Positions 24,118 to 33,212 of a stretch of 64,000 nucleotides of DNA are shown here, piece after piece. How positions within the stretch are numbered: position 1 is the stretch's first letter; each line of letters begins with the position of its first letter. Source of the DNA: Adlercreutzia rubneri (GTDB taxonomy: Bacteria > Actinomycetota > Coriobacteriia > Coriobacteriales > Eggerthellaceae); NCBI RefSeq assembly GCF_009755265.1, contig NZ_WPOO01000014.1, forward strand, positions 13,094-77,093. The letters run 5' to 3'. Position numbers and translations under genes: made by a program. The notes below the pieces were generated by a model. It saw only the letters and a list, made by a program, of their open reading frames with translations. It searched no databases and was not told the DNA's origin.

Positions 24118-24953
24118 TGAGTGCAGACGTCTTCGTCGATTTCCGCGATGCCGCCTTCACCTACGATGGGGAGGCCTTCGTCTTCCGTCATCTGAACCTG
24201 ACGGTGCCCCAGGGGCAGTTTCTGTGTCTGCTCGGTGGCAACGGCTCGGGGAAGTCCACCCTGGCCAAGCACATCAACGCGCTGCTTCTGCCCGACGAGG
24301 GCGAGGTGGACGTGTTCGGCTGCGACACCCGCGACGCAGAGCAGACCTACTTCATCCGCTCCAACGCCGGGCTCGTCTTCCAAAACCCCGACGACCAGCT
24401 GGTGGCGAGCCTCATCGAGAACGACGTCGCCTTCGGCCCGGAGAACCTCGGCATCCCCAACCCCGAGCTGCGCGAGCGCGTGACCCGGGCGCTCGCCGAA
24501 GTGGGCTTGCAGGGCTTCGAGGCCCACGAGACCAATGCGCTCTCGGGCGGCCAGAAGCAGCGCGTGGCCATCGCCGGGGTGCTCGCTATGGACCCGGCCA
24601 TCCTCATCCTGGACGAGGCCACGGCCATGCTCGACCCGCGCGGGCGCGCCGGGCTCATGCGCGTCGTGCGCGAGCTGCATGAGCGCGGCATGACCGTCGT
24701 GATGATCACCCATTTCATGGAAGAGGCGGCCGCGGCCGACCGCGTGGTGGTGCTCGACGGCGGCGAGATCCGCATGGACGGCGCCCCGGAAGAGGTGCTC
24801 GTGCGCGCCGACGAGCTGCGCTCGCTTTCCCTGGAGGTGCCCTTCGCCTGCCGCCTTTCGCTCGAGCTGCAGGCCGCGGGCGTTCCCGTTTCCACCTGCA
24901 TCACCGACGACACCCTGAAGGAGGAGCTATGCGCCTTGCGTTCGAAGATGTGA
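24117..24953 (+). CDS. ecfA1: ECF transporter ATPase, first copy
   Basis: This protein of 278 residues has Walker A GGNGSGKST, Q-loop VFQNPDDQLVASLIENDVAFGPENLG (the ECF-typical Q-helix), signature LSGGQKQR, Walker B AILILDEATAMLD and switch His in VMITHFMEEAA. It pairs with the next gene product to power the riboflavin transporter. The ATG overlaps the ribU stop codon, and its 3' end overlaps ecfA2 by 25 bp, so the cassette is translationally coupled. Confidence 0.93.
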   Translation: MSADVFVDFRDAAFTYDGEAFVFRHLNLTVPQGQFLCLLGGNGSGKSTLAKHINALLLPDEGEVDVFGCDTRDAEQTYFIRSNAGLVFQNPDDQLVASLIENDVAFGPENLGIPNPELRERVTRALAEVGLQGFEAHETNALSGGQKQRVAIAGVLAMDPAILILDEATAMLDPRGRAGLMRVVRELHERGMTVVMITHFMEEAAAADRVVVLDGGEIRMDGAPEEVLVRADELRSLSLEVPFACRLSLELQAAGVPVSTCITDDTLKEELCALRSKM

Positions 24954-25927
24954 GCTACTCCTACGAGGGCGGCGAGGCGAAGAAGAGGCGCGGCCGCCGC
25001 AAGAAGGACGCCGCCCGCCAGGCCGATTGGGGCAACGCGCCCGATGCCGTGTGGGCCCTGCGCGATGTGACCTTCACGGTGGAGCCGGGGGAGTTCTTCG
25101 GCGTCGCGGGGCACACCGGCAGCGGAAAATCCACGCTCATCCAGCATATGAACGGACTCGTGCATCCCACGTGCGGCCGTGTTCTGGCCGATGGGCGCGA
25201 CTTGGCGGAGAAGGGCGTCGCCACCGAGGTGCGCCGCCAGGTGGGACTCGTGTTCCAGTATCCCGAGAACCAGCTGTTCGCCAACACCGTCTACGACGAC
25301 GTAGCCTTCGGGCCGCGCAACATGGGGCTTGGCGCCGAGGAGGTCGACCGCCGCGTGCGGGAGGGCCTGGCCTTGGTGGGGCTGTCTTTCGACGAGCTTT
25401 CCGAGCGCAGCCCCTTCGATCTGTCCGGCGGGCAGCAGCGCCGCGTGGCCTTCGCCGGCGTGCTCGCCATGGAGCCGGAGGTGCTCGTGCTCGACGAGCC
25501 GGTGGCCGGGCTGGATCCGCTCTCCCGCGAGGAGTTCCTGGGGCTCATCCGCGAGCTGCACGCCGGCGGCCGCACCATCGTCATGGTGTCCCATTCCATG
25601 GAGGATTTGGCGGCCCTAAGCGACCGCATCCTCGTGCTGTCCGAGGGACGCGTGTTCCGCCTGGGGACGCCGGCCGAGGTGTTCGCCGACGCGGCGGCGC
25701 TGAAGGCCGTGGGCCTGGGGGCTCCGGCGCCCGAGGCCTTCGCTGCCTCCCTGCGCGAGGCCGGCTTTACGCTGGGTCGCGACCTCTACGACGAGCGCAC
25801 CCTGGCCGCCGACATCGCCGCCCAACTTGCGGGCACCCCGGTGGCCGCCGCGCCCGATGCGGCGGTCGGCTTCGCGGCGTTGCGGGCTGCCGACGCCGTC
25901 GCCGAGGGTGGTGGCGACGATGCCTGA
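24929..25927 (+). CDS. ecfA2: ECF transporter ATPase, second copy
   Basis: This protein of 332 residues has Walker A GHTGSGKST, Q-loop VFQYPENQLFANTVYDDVAFGPRN, signature LSGGQQRR, Walker B VLVLDEPVAGLDP and switch His in VMVSHSMEDLA. An insertion of about 30 residues (about 10-40), very basic at its start (KKRRGRRKK), interrupts the first beta strands and is unusual. The C-terminal tail of about 60 residues is Ala-rich. It overlaps ecfT by 8 bp. Confidence 0.93.
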   Translation: MRLAFEDVSYSYEGGEAKKRRGRRKKDAARQADWGNAPDAVWALRDVTFTVEPGEFFGVAGHTGSGKSTLIQHMNGLVHPTCGRVLADGRDLAEKGVATEVRRQVGLVFQYPENQLFANTVYDDVAFGPRNMGLGAEEVDRRVREGLALVGLSFDELSERSPFDLSGGQQRRVAFAGVLAMEPEVLVLDEPVAGLDPLSREEFLGLIRELHAGGRTIVMVSHSMEDLAALSDRILVLSEGRVFRLGTPAEVFADAAALKAVGLGAPAPEAFAASLREAGFTLGRDLYDERTLAADIAAQLAGTPVAAAPDAAVGFAALRAADAVAEGGGDDA

Positions 25928-26729
25928 TCGCGCCATCATCGGCCAGTACTGGCCCGAGGACTCGCTGGTTCACGCTATGGATCCCCGGGTGAAGTTCATC
26001 CTGTCCTTCGTGCTCATGGCAGCGGTGTTCTGCGCGGCGACGCCCTTGTCGCTGGCGGTGGCGGCCCTGTTCATCGTGGGCTTCTACGCGGCGAGCCGCA
26101 TCCCGCTGCTGCAGGCCATCCGGGCTATCGGCCCCTTGCTTGTGCTCGTAGTGCTGACGGCGCTCCTGAACGTGCTGTTCGTTCAGGGCGGCCACGTCTA
26201 CTTCGAGTTCGGCATCATCTGCATCAGCGAGAAGGGCCTGCAGTCGGCCGTCTTCATCGGCTGTCGCCTGCTGCTTCTGCTCATGGGGATGAGCCTGCTC
26301 ACCCTGACGACCGCGACCCTCGACATCACGGCGGCCTTCGAGCGTCTGATGGCACCGCTTTCGCGCATCGGCGTTCCCGCCCACGAGCTGGGCATGATTC
26401 TCGGCATCGCGCTGCGCTTTTTGCCGCAGTTCATGACCGAGCTCGGCATCATCTACTGCGCCCAGAAAAGTCGCGGCGCCCACTTCAACGCGAATCCCTT
26501 CCGTGGCGGCATCCAGTCGCTTACGGCTCTGCTCATCCCGCTGTTCACGAGCGCCTTCCGCCACGCCGAGACCCTGAGCGCCGCCATGGAGGCCCGCTGC
26601 TACCACGGTGGCGTCGGCACCACGCGTCTCGACCCGTTGCGCCTCACCTGGCGCGACGCCGTCGGCACCGGTGCCCTCGTCCTCATGATCGCCGCCGTCG
26701 TCGCCACCAACTATGTTCCCTTGTCATAA
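25920..26729 (+). CDS. ecfT: ECF transporter membrane scaffold subunit EcfT
   Basis: This protein of 269 residues has about five transmembrane helices and two coupling helices. SLVHAMDPRVKFILSFVLM is the typical EcfT opening. AQKSRGAHF is the first Ala-Arg-Gly-type coupling motif, and AAMEARCYHGG the second (usual ARG). It links RibU to the two ATPases. ATG 25920 was preferred over an earlier in-frame start because it overlaps the ecfA2 end and begins the conserved region. It is the last gene of the riboswitch operon. Confidence 0.92.
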   Translation: MPDRAIIGQYWPEDSLVHAMDPRVKFILSFVLMAAVFCAATPLSLAVAALFIVGFYAASRIPLLQAIRAIGPLLVLVVLTALLNVLFVQGGHVYFEFGIICISEKGLQSAVFIGCRLLLLLMGMSLLTLTTATLDITAAFERLMAPLSRIGVPAHELGMILGIALRFLPQFMTELGIIYCAQKSRGAHFNANPFRGGIQSLTALLIPLFTSAFRHAETLSAAMEARCYHGGVGTTRLDPLRLTWRDAVGTGALVLMIAAVVATNYVPLS

Positions 26730-26740
26730 AGAGTTGAGCA

Positions 26741-26867
26741 GCGGGAGGTCGGAGGCGGTGGCGCCGCGCGCAGTTCATTCAATGGCATGGGTAGAACGAT
26801 GCGGCCCTCATCGAGCCCTGCCATTGAATGCTGTTTGAGCACGGCACTTCCGCCTCCGACCTCCCGC
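26741..26867. repeat. Nested palindromic intergenic element, copy E
   Basis: The outer arms 26741-26757 (GCGGGAGGTCGGAGGCG) and 26851-26867 are perfectly complementary. The inner arms 26776-26787 (CATTCAATGGCA) and 26819-26830 are also perfect. Between them lie CGCGCGCAGTT on the left and TTTGAGCACGG on the right, matching boxes in the elements at 54789 and 55602. Confidence 0.7.
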
Positions 26868-26900
26868 GGACAAGCCAGAATTTCAAGAAAGGAACCCGAA

Positions 26901-27326
26901 ATGACCGGAAACGAGCTTATCGTCGACTACCTCACGAGCGTCCCCGCCTGGTACCTCGCCACGGTGGAGGATACCCCGGAGGGCGCCCAGCCCCACGTGC
27001 GCCCCTTCAGCTTCGCCGCGCTGCAGGACGGCGAGATCCAGTTCTGCACCGCCACCACCAAGGACTGCTACCGCGAAATGCAGGCCATCCCCCGCGTGGA
27101 GCTGACCGCCTGGAAGCCCGGGCGCGGCTGGATCATCCTGCGGGGCCGCGCGAACCTGGAAGACCGCGCCAACGCGACCGTGCGCGAGGAGGGCTTCAAA
27201 CACATGGTCGCCCTCGGCGAGGACTGGGACGATCCGGCTGACCCGCGCCTCACCTTCTTCACCATCGACGACGCCGAGGCCTGGCTCTGCGACATCGACG
27301 GCTCCTGGAACCCCATCGAGCTGTAA
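26901..27326 (+). CDS. Pyridoxamine 5'-phosphate oxidase-like flavin-binding protein
   Basis: This split-barrel protein of 141 residues has the pattern of the PNPOx-like family (PAWYLATVEDTPEGAQPHVRPF, QFCTATTKDCYREMQAIPRVEL). Such proteins bind FMN or F420 and often have unknown redox roles; it is not a true PdxH, being too short. ATG 26901 has AGAAAGGA upstream. It follows the riboflavin transporter operon across a palindromic element and is probably transcribed alone. Confidence 0.75.
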   Translation: MTGNELIVDYLTSVPAWYLATVEDTPEGAQPHVRPFSFAALQDGEIQFCTATTKDCYREMQAIPRVELTAWKPGRGWIILRGRANLEDRANATVREEGFKHMVALGEDWDDPADPRLTFFTIDDAEAWLCDIDGSWNPIEL

Positions 27327-27432
27327 AGCATTTTAGGCCAGGGTTTCTGCCTTGGCGAATCGCGACTTCGCGTTCCGCCTGCGACTCGATAGGTGATCTT
27401 TTCAAGATCCAGGCAATCAAATGCGCTCACAA

Positions 27433-27445
27433 TGACAAAGTGTCA
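27433..27445. promoter_or_regulatory. Possible operator upstream of the cai-like operon
   Basis: TGACAAAGTGTCA is a 5-bp palindrome about an AAG centre. The half AAGTGTC also occurs in the longer palindrome at 33398-33420 before fixA. It is a candidate site for the TetR regulator at 32475-33212. Confidence 0.25.
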
Positions 27446-27563
27446 CCCTATGATACTGTTCTTTCCCACTTGAGAAATCTGTGAGTTCAGTAAGAGAGAA
27501 CATCCGATCAGACTTTCGCGTAGCGGGCCATAGAGAGCCCGGTACGCGAAAGGAGATCGGCCT

Positions 27564-28724
27564 ATGTATGAGTTTTCTCCGACCGATGAGCAAGAACTGC
27601 TCATGGAAGCAGCGGATCAGTTCATGGATTCCTGCGGATTCGACGAGGAGTACTTCAAGCGATGCTACGACGAGCATCGCGTTCCCGAGGAGTATTACGC
27701 TGCCCTGAAGGAGTCCCCGTTCGGAACGCTCGGCCTTCCCGAGCAGTTCGGCGGCGTGCCCGTCGACCAAGTGACAATGATGCTCGTGCAGGAGCGCTTC
27801 TTCCGCCGCAACTTCCCCTTCAACACCCCCGTGCTGCAGATTAAGGATGCGCAAGAGTTCGGCTCGGAGGAGCAGCTGCGCAAGGTGACCGAGGCATTGA
27901 AGACGAAAGCCATGGCATTCTCCCTCGGCATATCGGAGCCTGGCGCTGGCTCCGACAGCACGTGCATCGCCTCGACCGCAACGCGGCGCGACGGCAAGGT
28001 GTACCTGAACGGCACCAAGACGTTCATCACTAATGCCGCCTATTGCCCCTACATCCTGTTTGTGACACGCGATCTCGACAACCCGAACCCCTACGCAGGC
28101 ATGACCATGTGGTTCGTTGACGCCAGCGCGCCGGGCATCACGATGAGCCCCATGCAGAAAATCGGCAACAAGTCGGCTCCGATCTGCGAGGTGTACTTCG
28201 ACAACGTCGAAGTGGAGGAGTCGGATATCTTCGGCAAAGAGAACAACGGCTTCATGCAGCTCGTGAAGAACTTCGAGCTTGAGCGCATCTCCATTGCCAA
28301 TCAGTCCCTCGGGCAAGCCGAGTACTGCTACCTCACGGCGCTCGAGTACGCCGTCACTCGCGAGCAGTTTGGTAAGCCCATCTCCTCGTTCCAGCTCATC
28401 CAGGACAAGCTCGCTGAGATGCGCGTGAAGATCGACAACATGCGCTTCCAGGTGCTGCAGGCTGCCTGGATGAAGGACAACGGGAAATCGACGCAGGTGG
28501 AATCGGGTCTCGCCAAGTTGTACAACGCGCGGGAGGCCTTCGAGGTGTGCGATATGGCCATACAGATCCTCGGCGGTCTGGGCTACACCGAGGAAAGCCC
28601 CGTCGGGCGCGTGTGGCTCGATGCGCGCATGAACCGCATCGGCGGGGGCACCGACGAGATCATCATCAAGTCGGTGGGCAAGGAGCTGGCGAAAGCCGAA
28701 GCGAAGCGCTTGAATCGACGCTAG
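27564..28724 (+). CDS. CaiA-like acyl-CoA dehydrogenase/reductase
   Basis: This flavoprotein of 386 residues is of the acyl-CoA dehydrogenase family (AFSLGISEPGAGSDST, YLNGTKTFITNA, REQFGKPISSFQLIQDKLAEM, QILGGLGYTEESPVGR). Near the C-terminus it reads RIGGGTDEI where dehydrogenases have Y-E-G-T, so the usual catalytic glutamate is glycine. From memory, E. coli CaiA (crotonobetainyl-CoA reductase) has the same change, favouring a reductase fed by FixABCX. It heads a four-gene operon with enoyl-CoA hydratase, acyl-CoA ligase and CoA-transferase. The acid handled could be carnitine-like or an aryl or alkyl acrylate. Confidence 0.82.
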   Translation: MYEFSPTDEQELLMEAADQFMDSCGFDEEYFKRCYDEHRVPEEYYAALKESPFGTLGLPEQFGGVPVDQVTMMLVQERFFRRNFPFNTPVLQIKDAQEFGSEEQLRKVTEALKTKAMAFSLGISEPGAGSDSTCIASTATRRDGKVYLNGTKTFITNAAYCPYILFVTRDLDNPNPYAGMTMWFVDASAPGITMSPMQKIGNKSAPICEVYFDNVEVEESDIFGKENNGFMQLVKNFELERISIANQSLGQAEYCYLTALEYAVTREQFGKPISSFQLIQDKLAEMRVKIDNMRFQVLQAAWMKDNGKSTQVESGLAKLYNAREAFEVCDMAIQILGGLGYTEESPVGRVWLDARMNRIGGGTDEIIIKSVGKELAKAEAKRLNRR

Positions 28725-28734
28725 GGGGCAACTG

Positions 28735-29505
28735 ATGAACGAGCTTGTTTACATCGAGAAGCACGACACGGGCGTTGCGGAGATCGTGCTGAACAACCCG
28801 GCCCGCAAGAACGCCATGGGAGCGCCCATGATGAGGGAGCTGTGCGCGGCCGTGCTCGAAGTGCAGGACGACGACGAGGTGCGCGCGATCGTGCTGCGCG
28901 GCGAGGGCGGCTGCTTCTGCTCGGGGGGCGATCTGTCCGGCGTGGCCTCCGGTGGCCGCAAAAGCGTGGAGGAGAGCCGCGACAGCATCTCCGTGTTCGG
29001 ACGCGCCGTCTCTTATATCCAGAATTGCGAGAAGCCCTTCATCGCGGCGGTCGAGGGGTACGCCATGGGCGGTGGCTTCAGCCTCGCTCTGGCGTGCGAT
29101 ATGGTCTATGCCGCCGATGAGGCGATCTTCTCCTCCAACTTCCTCCACGTAGCCCTTGCCCCCGAGATGGGCGCCATGGTGTTTCTCTCCCAGGCCTGCG
29201 GCGTCTACAAGGCGAAGGAGCTGTGGTACAGCGGGCGTCGCGTCACGGGATTGGAAGGATTCGATCTGGGGTTCGTGAGCGTTCACGCGCCGGCGGCCGA
29301 GCTGATGGAAAAGGCCATGGAGAGCGCCGAGAAGATAGCGACGCTCCCGCGCACGCCTCTTCGCATCATGAAGCGCATCGTGAACACGCATGTCCTCAGC
29401 GAGGTTCCCGCCGTGCTCGCGGCCGACGCCCAAGATTCCCCGCTGTGCTTTTTGTCCGAGGAAGGTCTGGCCTATCTGGCCGAGAACTTCATGAAGAAGA
29501 AGTAG
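28735..29505 (+). CDS. Enoyl-CoA hydratase/isomerase family protein (CaiD-like)
   Basis: This crotonase-fold protein of 256 residues shows VLNNPARKNAMGAPMM at the start, the first oxyanion-hole region GEGGCFCSGGDLSGV, and CEKPFIAAVEGYAMGGGFSLALACD. The acid in LAPEMGAM lies where a catalytic Glu is expected. The reaction is probably hydration or dehydration of an enoyl-CoA, as for CaiD (crotonobetainyl-CoA to carnitinyl-CoA). It starts 10 bp after the caiA-like gene with AGGGGGCAACTG upstream. Confidence 0.82.
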   Translation: MNELVYIEKHDTGVAEIVLNNPARKNAMGAPMMRELCAAVLEVQDDDEVRAIVLRGEGGCFCSGGDLSGVASGGRKSVEESRDSISVFGRAVSYIQNCEKPFIAAVEGYAMGGGFSLALACDMVYAADEAIFSSNFLHVALAPEMGAMVFLSQACGVYKAKELWYSGRRVTGLEGFDLGFVSVHAPAAELMEKAMESAEKIATLPRTPLRIMKRIVNTHVLSEVPAVLAADAQDSPLCFLSEEGLAYLAENFMKKK

Positions 29506-29551
29506 ACGCTGTAGAAGGACAATCGTGGATTTGCGGGTAAGGAGGGCCGTC

Positions 29552-31096
29552 GTGCGACACACGTTCTATAGGATGTTCTGCGAATCGTGCACGGTGTTCG
29601 CCGATGGAACGGCGTTGGTCGACGGCGAGGAGCGCATCACCTACGCGCAGCTTTTCGAGGGCGTCGAATCGGAGGCGGCCCGTCTCAGACACATCGGGGT
29701 GCGCCGTGGCGATCATGTCGCGCTGCTCTTCCCCAACAGCGCCCGTTTCGTCGTGGAGCTCTTCGCCCTCATGCGCCTTCGCGCGGTCCCCGTCCCGCTG
29801 AATTGGCGCTTGACGGCTGGAGAAGTGGCCGAGCAGCTGGTAGCCGCCTGCTGCTCGGCGCTGATCGCCTCCGACGATTACGCAGCCCTGGCCCGCGATG
29901 CCCTCGGCGAGCTGTCGTGGCCGGTGGTCCTCCTTCCTGAGGGCGGTGTGCTCGGGGACGACGCTGCGGTCTTGCGACTCGGCGATGCTCCGCGCATTGA
30001 CGAGTCGCCGGAAAATGAGTGCGCTCTCGTACTGTTCACGGGCGGTTCGACGGGCACCGCCAAAGCGGTGGCCTACAGCGATCAAGCTCTCGTGGCGAAG
30101 ATACTCGCTTTCAAGAACGGTGATCACGCCTACCGAAGCGACGACGCGCTGCTGCTCTTCAGCCCTTTGTTTCACCAGGGTGGCTTCTCGTTTCTCGCCT
30201 TTGCCCTTCTCTGTGGAGCCAAGGTGGTTCTACAGAAATCTCTCCGCGGTTCCTACGTGGTGGAGATGCTTCGCCGCGAGCGCATTACGCAAATGCTCTT
30301 GCTGCCGCCTTCCCTGGTGGCGCGGATCCGCGATGCCGCATTTGGCTGCGACGTGGCGTTCCCTGATGTTCGATGCATAACGCTGACGGGCGGGAAGAAC
30401 CGGCTGGAAACCATGGGGGAGGTGTTCTCGTTGTTTCCCCGCGCTTTCGCCCGCGTCGGGTACGGGCAGACCGAGAACGCCGTCTGCCTCTCCCGCTACC
30501 TGAGCAAGGAGCAGTTCGAGGGCGATCCCGATGCCGCCCTTTCCATCGGCTACCCCGATCCTTTCTGCACGGTTTGCCTCATAGACGAAAAGGGGCTGGC
30601 GGTACCCGAAGGGGAGGTGGGGGAGCTGTGGGGATGGTCGCCCGCCATGTTCGACGGCTATCTCAACGCGCTCGATCCGTGCGTGAACGGATGGTATCCG
30701 ACCGGGGATTTGGCGGTAAAGACGGCTGACGGCTCCTATCGCTTTGTCGGCCGTAGAAACGATATGGTGAAGACGGGCGGCGAGAACGTGTACGCCCTCG
30801 AGGTGGAAGGCGTGCTCGAGGGACACCCCGGCGTGCGAGAGGCGGCAGTGTTCGGGATCGATGATGAAGATCTGGGGGAGGCAGTGGCCGCGGCTGTCGT
30901 TCCCGCCGAGGGCGCGTCCGTCGATCCGGTCGAACTCGTGGAGTACTTTAAAACAAGGGCGGCGAGCTACAAGAAGCCCCGAGCGATCATGGTCATGACC
31001 GAGCTTCCGCGCACAAGCGTAGGGAAGGTTGACAAGCCCGCCTTGGCGGCGCTCTGCGTCCAGAACACGCGCGGGGTCGTTGAAGGCGCTGCTTGA
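29552..31096 (+). CDS. Acyl-CoA synthetase (CaiC-like, AMP-forming)
   Basis: This protein of 514 residues belongs to the ANL superfamily: P-loop LFTGGSTGTAKAV, GYGQTENAVCLS, GEVGELWGWSPAMFDGYLN, TGDLAVKTADGSYRFVGRRNDM and the C-terminal catalytic lysine in PRTSVGKVDKPAL. It activates a carboxylic acid with ATP and CoA to prime the cai-like cycle. GTG 29552 is chosen because AAGGAGG lies six bases upstream; GTG 29525 is an alternative. Substrate unknown. There is no caiT-like transporter nearby, so uptake must be encoded elsewhere. Confidence 0.85.
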   Translation: MRHTFYRMFCESCTVFADGTALVDGEERITYAQLFEGVESEAARLRHIGVRRGDHVALLFPNSARFVVELFALMRLRAVPVPLNWRLTAGEVAEQLVAACCSALIASDDYAALARDALGELSWPVVLLPEGGVLGDDAAVLRLGDAPRIDESPENECALVLFTGGSTGTAKAVAYSDQALVAKILAFKNGDHAYRSDDALLLFSPLFHQGGFSFLAFALLCGAKVVLQKSLRGSYVVEMLRRERITQMLLLPPSLVARIRDAAFGCDVAFPDVRCITLTGGKNRLETMGEVFSLFPRAFARVGYGQTENAVCLSRYLSKEQFEGDPDAALSIGYPDPFCTVCLIDEKGLAVPEGEVGELWGWSPAMFDGYLNALDPCVNGWYPTGDLAVKTADGSYRFVGRRNDMVKTGGENVYALEVEGVLEGHPGVREAAVFGIDDEDLGEAVAAAVVPAEGASVDPVELVEYFKTRAASYKKPRAIMVMTELPRTSVGKVDKPALAALCVQNTRGVVEGAA

Positions 31097-31130
31097 AAAA
31101 ATGTAAGAACAACCGTAAGGAGAAAGAGTT

Positions 31131-32387
31131 ATGAGAAGAACTGATATTCCCCAATTCGGCCCGCTCCAGGGCGTGAAGGTGGTGCATTCGTCCATTTCGA
31201 TCGCTGGTCCCTTTTGCGCGCAGCTCATGGCCGACATGGGCGCCGACGTCATCTGGATCGAGAACCCGAAAGCGCCCGACATCGCGCGAGGCGGCGGCTT
31301 CCATCAGGGCTGGTCGGTCGAGCTCAACCGCCGCAATATGCGCTCTATGGCGCTCGATATCCCCTCGGAAAAGGGCCGCGAAGTTTTTCTGAAGATGCTC
31401 GCCGCCACGGATATCTTTATCGAGGCCTCGAAAGGCGGCCAATACGATCGCTGGGGCCTGTCCGACGAGGAGCTGTGGCGAGCGAATCCGGCTCTCGTCA
31501 TCGTGCACATCTCCGGCTTTGGCCAGGCGGGCGAAGACTCCTACGTGTCCCGGGCGTCCTACGATCCTATCGCCCAGGCGTTCGGAGGGTTGATGTACGT
31601 CAATTCCCTTCCTGGTATGGCGCCATTCCCTTCCTCCCAAGATGTGGGCGACGTCTACTCGGGCTATTTGGGAGCGGTTGGCGCGCTGGCCGCCCTGTAC
31701 CGCGTGCGCGAAACAGGGCGGGGGGAAAGCGTCGATATCGCCCAGTACGAGGCCGTTCTCCGCAGTCAGGGCCAGAACATGATGGCAGAGCTCAATACGG
31801 GCAACCCCATTTCCCATACGCCGTTCCCCAACGCCGAGTTGGTGGCGGGCTACGGGGCCTACGAGTGCTCCGATGGCAAGCACTGCGTGGTGATGACGCT
31901 CGGTCCGGCCGTGTTCAAGAGCGTCATGGAGGTGCTCGGGCTGCCTTACGGGACCGACGAGATTCCCGCCGGCTCGGCGCGTTTGTATCACAATACGCCA
32001 GGCGGGAAGATGATTGACGAGGCCATGGCCAAATTCTGCGCCGAGCGTCCGGCTTCGGAAGTGGAGCGCATCTTCAGCGGGGCGAAGGTACCGGCGAGCT
32101 TGGTGTACTCCTACACCGATATGAAGGACAATCCCCACTTCCAGGCACGCGAGACGTTCACCACCTATCCGAGCGCGCGCTACGAGACTGACGTCATTGC
32201 GCCCAACGTGCAGCCGGTTCTCAAGAATGAGCCGGGTCTAGTTTGGCGCTCCGGGGTGGATTCGGGATTCGACAACGAGGATATTCTGCGCGATTTCGGT
32301 TTCGACGAGAGCCAGATCGAAGCTCTGCGAGCCGACGGCGTCATCGGCTATCGCGAGGACAGCTGCCCGCAGCTCACCCATCGCTAG
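31131..32387 (+). CDS. CaiB-like class III CoA-transferase
   Basis: This protein of 418 residues is of the CaiB/BaiF/Frc family: GVKVVHSSISIAGPFCAQLMADMGADVIWIENP, NRRNMRSMALDI, ISGFGQAGEDSY, and SSQDVGDVYSG with the aspartate that forms the acyl-enzyme. It moves CoA between product and incoming substrate so the cycle does not spend ATP each turn. It is the last gene of the operon and is followed by a strong terminator. With the preceding genes it gives a near-complete reductive cycle: activation, hydratase, reductase and CoA transfer. Confidence 0.88.
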   Translation: MRRTDIPQFGPLQGVKVVHSSISIAGPFCAQLMADMGADVIWIENPKAPDIARGGGFHQGWSVELNRRNMRSMALDIPSEKGREVFLKMLAATDIFIEASKGGQYDRWGLSDEELWRANPALVIVHISGFGQAGEDSYVSRASYDPIAQAFGGLMYVNSLPGMAPFPSSQDVGDVYSGYLGAVGALAALYRVRETGRGESVDIAQYEAVLRSQGQNMMAELNTGNPISHTPFPNAELVAGYGAYECSDGKHCVVMTLGPAVFKSVMEVLGLPYGTDEIPAGSARLYHNTPGGKMIDEAMAKFCAERPASEVERIFSGAKVPASLVYSYTDMKDNPHFQARETFTTYPSARYETDVIAPNVQPVLKNEPGLVWRSGVDSGFDNEDILRDFGFDESQIEALRADGVIGYREDSCPQLTHR

Positions 32388-32422
32388 AATCGGCTCTGCG
32401 CAAGACGAGACGTTAAGGTATT

Positions 32423-32456
32423 CGGAGGACCCGCTTGCGGGTCCTCCGTTGTTGTT
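32423..32456 (+). terminator. Terminator of the cai-like operon
   Basis: CGGAGGACCC (32423-32432) pairs perfectly with GGGTCCTCCG (32439-32448), followed by the T-rich TTGTTGTTC. The convergent tetR gene ends just beyond it. Confidence 0.85.
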
Positions 32457-32474
32457 CGATGGGCTCAGTGACGG

Positions 32475-33212
32475 CTATCTGAGACGTCGGAACTGGCGCT
32501 CGATGCTGACCCGCTCCGGGGCGATGGAGCCCGATTCGTGGTTCTCGAGGGCCTTGAGCAGAAGCTCCTTGGTCGAGAAGGTGTGCACCATTTTCTGCTC
32601 AAGGTCGAGAGCGGTCAGCGACTCGGGGGGCCGCAGAGGCTCTTTCGCCGTCTTTGGCTTGTTGAGCCAACGGCCGATGATCTGGTTGTTGACGACTTCC
32701 TCCTGATAGAGGTAGTGTTCCAGCTCCTCGGCATCGGGCTCGCGATCGCTGAGGAGCCAATAGCTGGCCATCATGCGGCCGCGATCCACCGCGAACGCGA
32801 GGGACAGGTGCGCCAGTTCCTCATCGGCCATACTCTCCTCGTAAAAACGCCCCAACCGGCCGTCGATGAGGTAATAGAGCACATCGCTGAAGAGCTGCCC
32901 GAACGATCCGGGGGTCATATCCAGCAGGGCGTGCCCGTACAAAATACGGTTCTTCTCGATGAAGAAGCTTATGAGGCTGACGTAGCTGCTCGGGCCATCA
33001 CTGGTATCGGAGTGCGCCCACTCGATGAGATCCTGGATGCAGATCCAGCGGACGAGCCGTTCTTTGTCCTCGAAGTGGTAGTAGAACGTCTTTCGCGAGA
33101 TATGGGCCCGTTCGCATAGCTGGCTCACATTGATTTTGCCGTAAGGAGTCGTCTCCATGCACTCGAGGAAAGTGCGGGCAATGCGCTCCTTGGTGTCATC
33201 GGATTTGCTCAT
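32475..33212 (-). CDS. TetR-family transcriptional regulator
   Basis: This protein of 245 residues has an N-terminal TetR helix-turn-helix: TKERIARTFLECMETTPYGK, then INVSQLCERAHISRKTFYYHF, the family signature. The remaining 180 residues form the ligand/dimer domain, resembling TetR C-terminal group domains with FFIEKNRILY. ATG 33212 has AAAGGGG upstream; the longer frame starting at 33308 lacks an RBS. It lies convergent to the cai-like operon and divergent from fixABCX, so it probably controls one or both, likely responding to an acyl-CoA or the acid. Candidate operators are at 27433 and 33398. Confidence 0.88.
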   Translation of the reverse strand: MSKSDDTKERIARTFLECMETTPYGKINVSQLCERAHISRKTFYYHFEDKERLVRWICIQDLIEWAHSDTSDGPSSYVSLISFFIEKNRILYGHALLDMTPGSFGQLFSDVLYYLIDGRLGRFYEESMADEELAHLSLAFAVDRGRMMASYWLLSDREPDAEELEHYLYQEEVVNNQIIGRWLNKPKTAKEPLRPPESLTALDLEQKMVHTFSTKELLLKALENHESGSIAPERVSIERQFRRLR

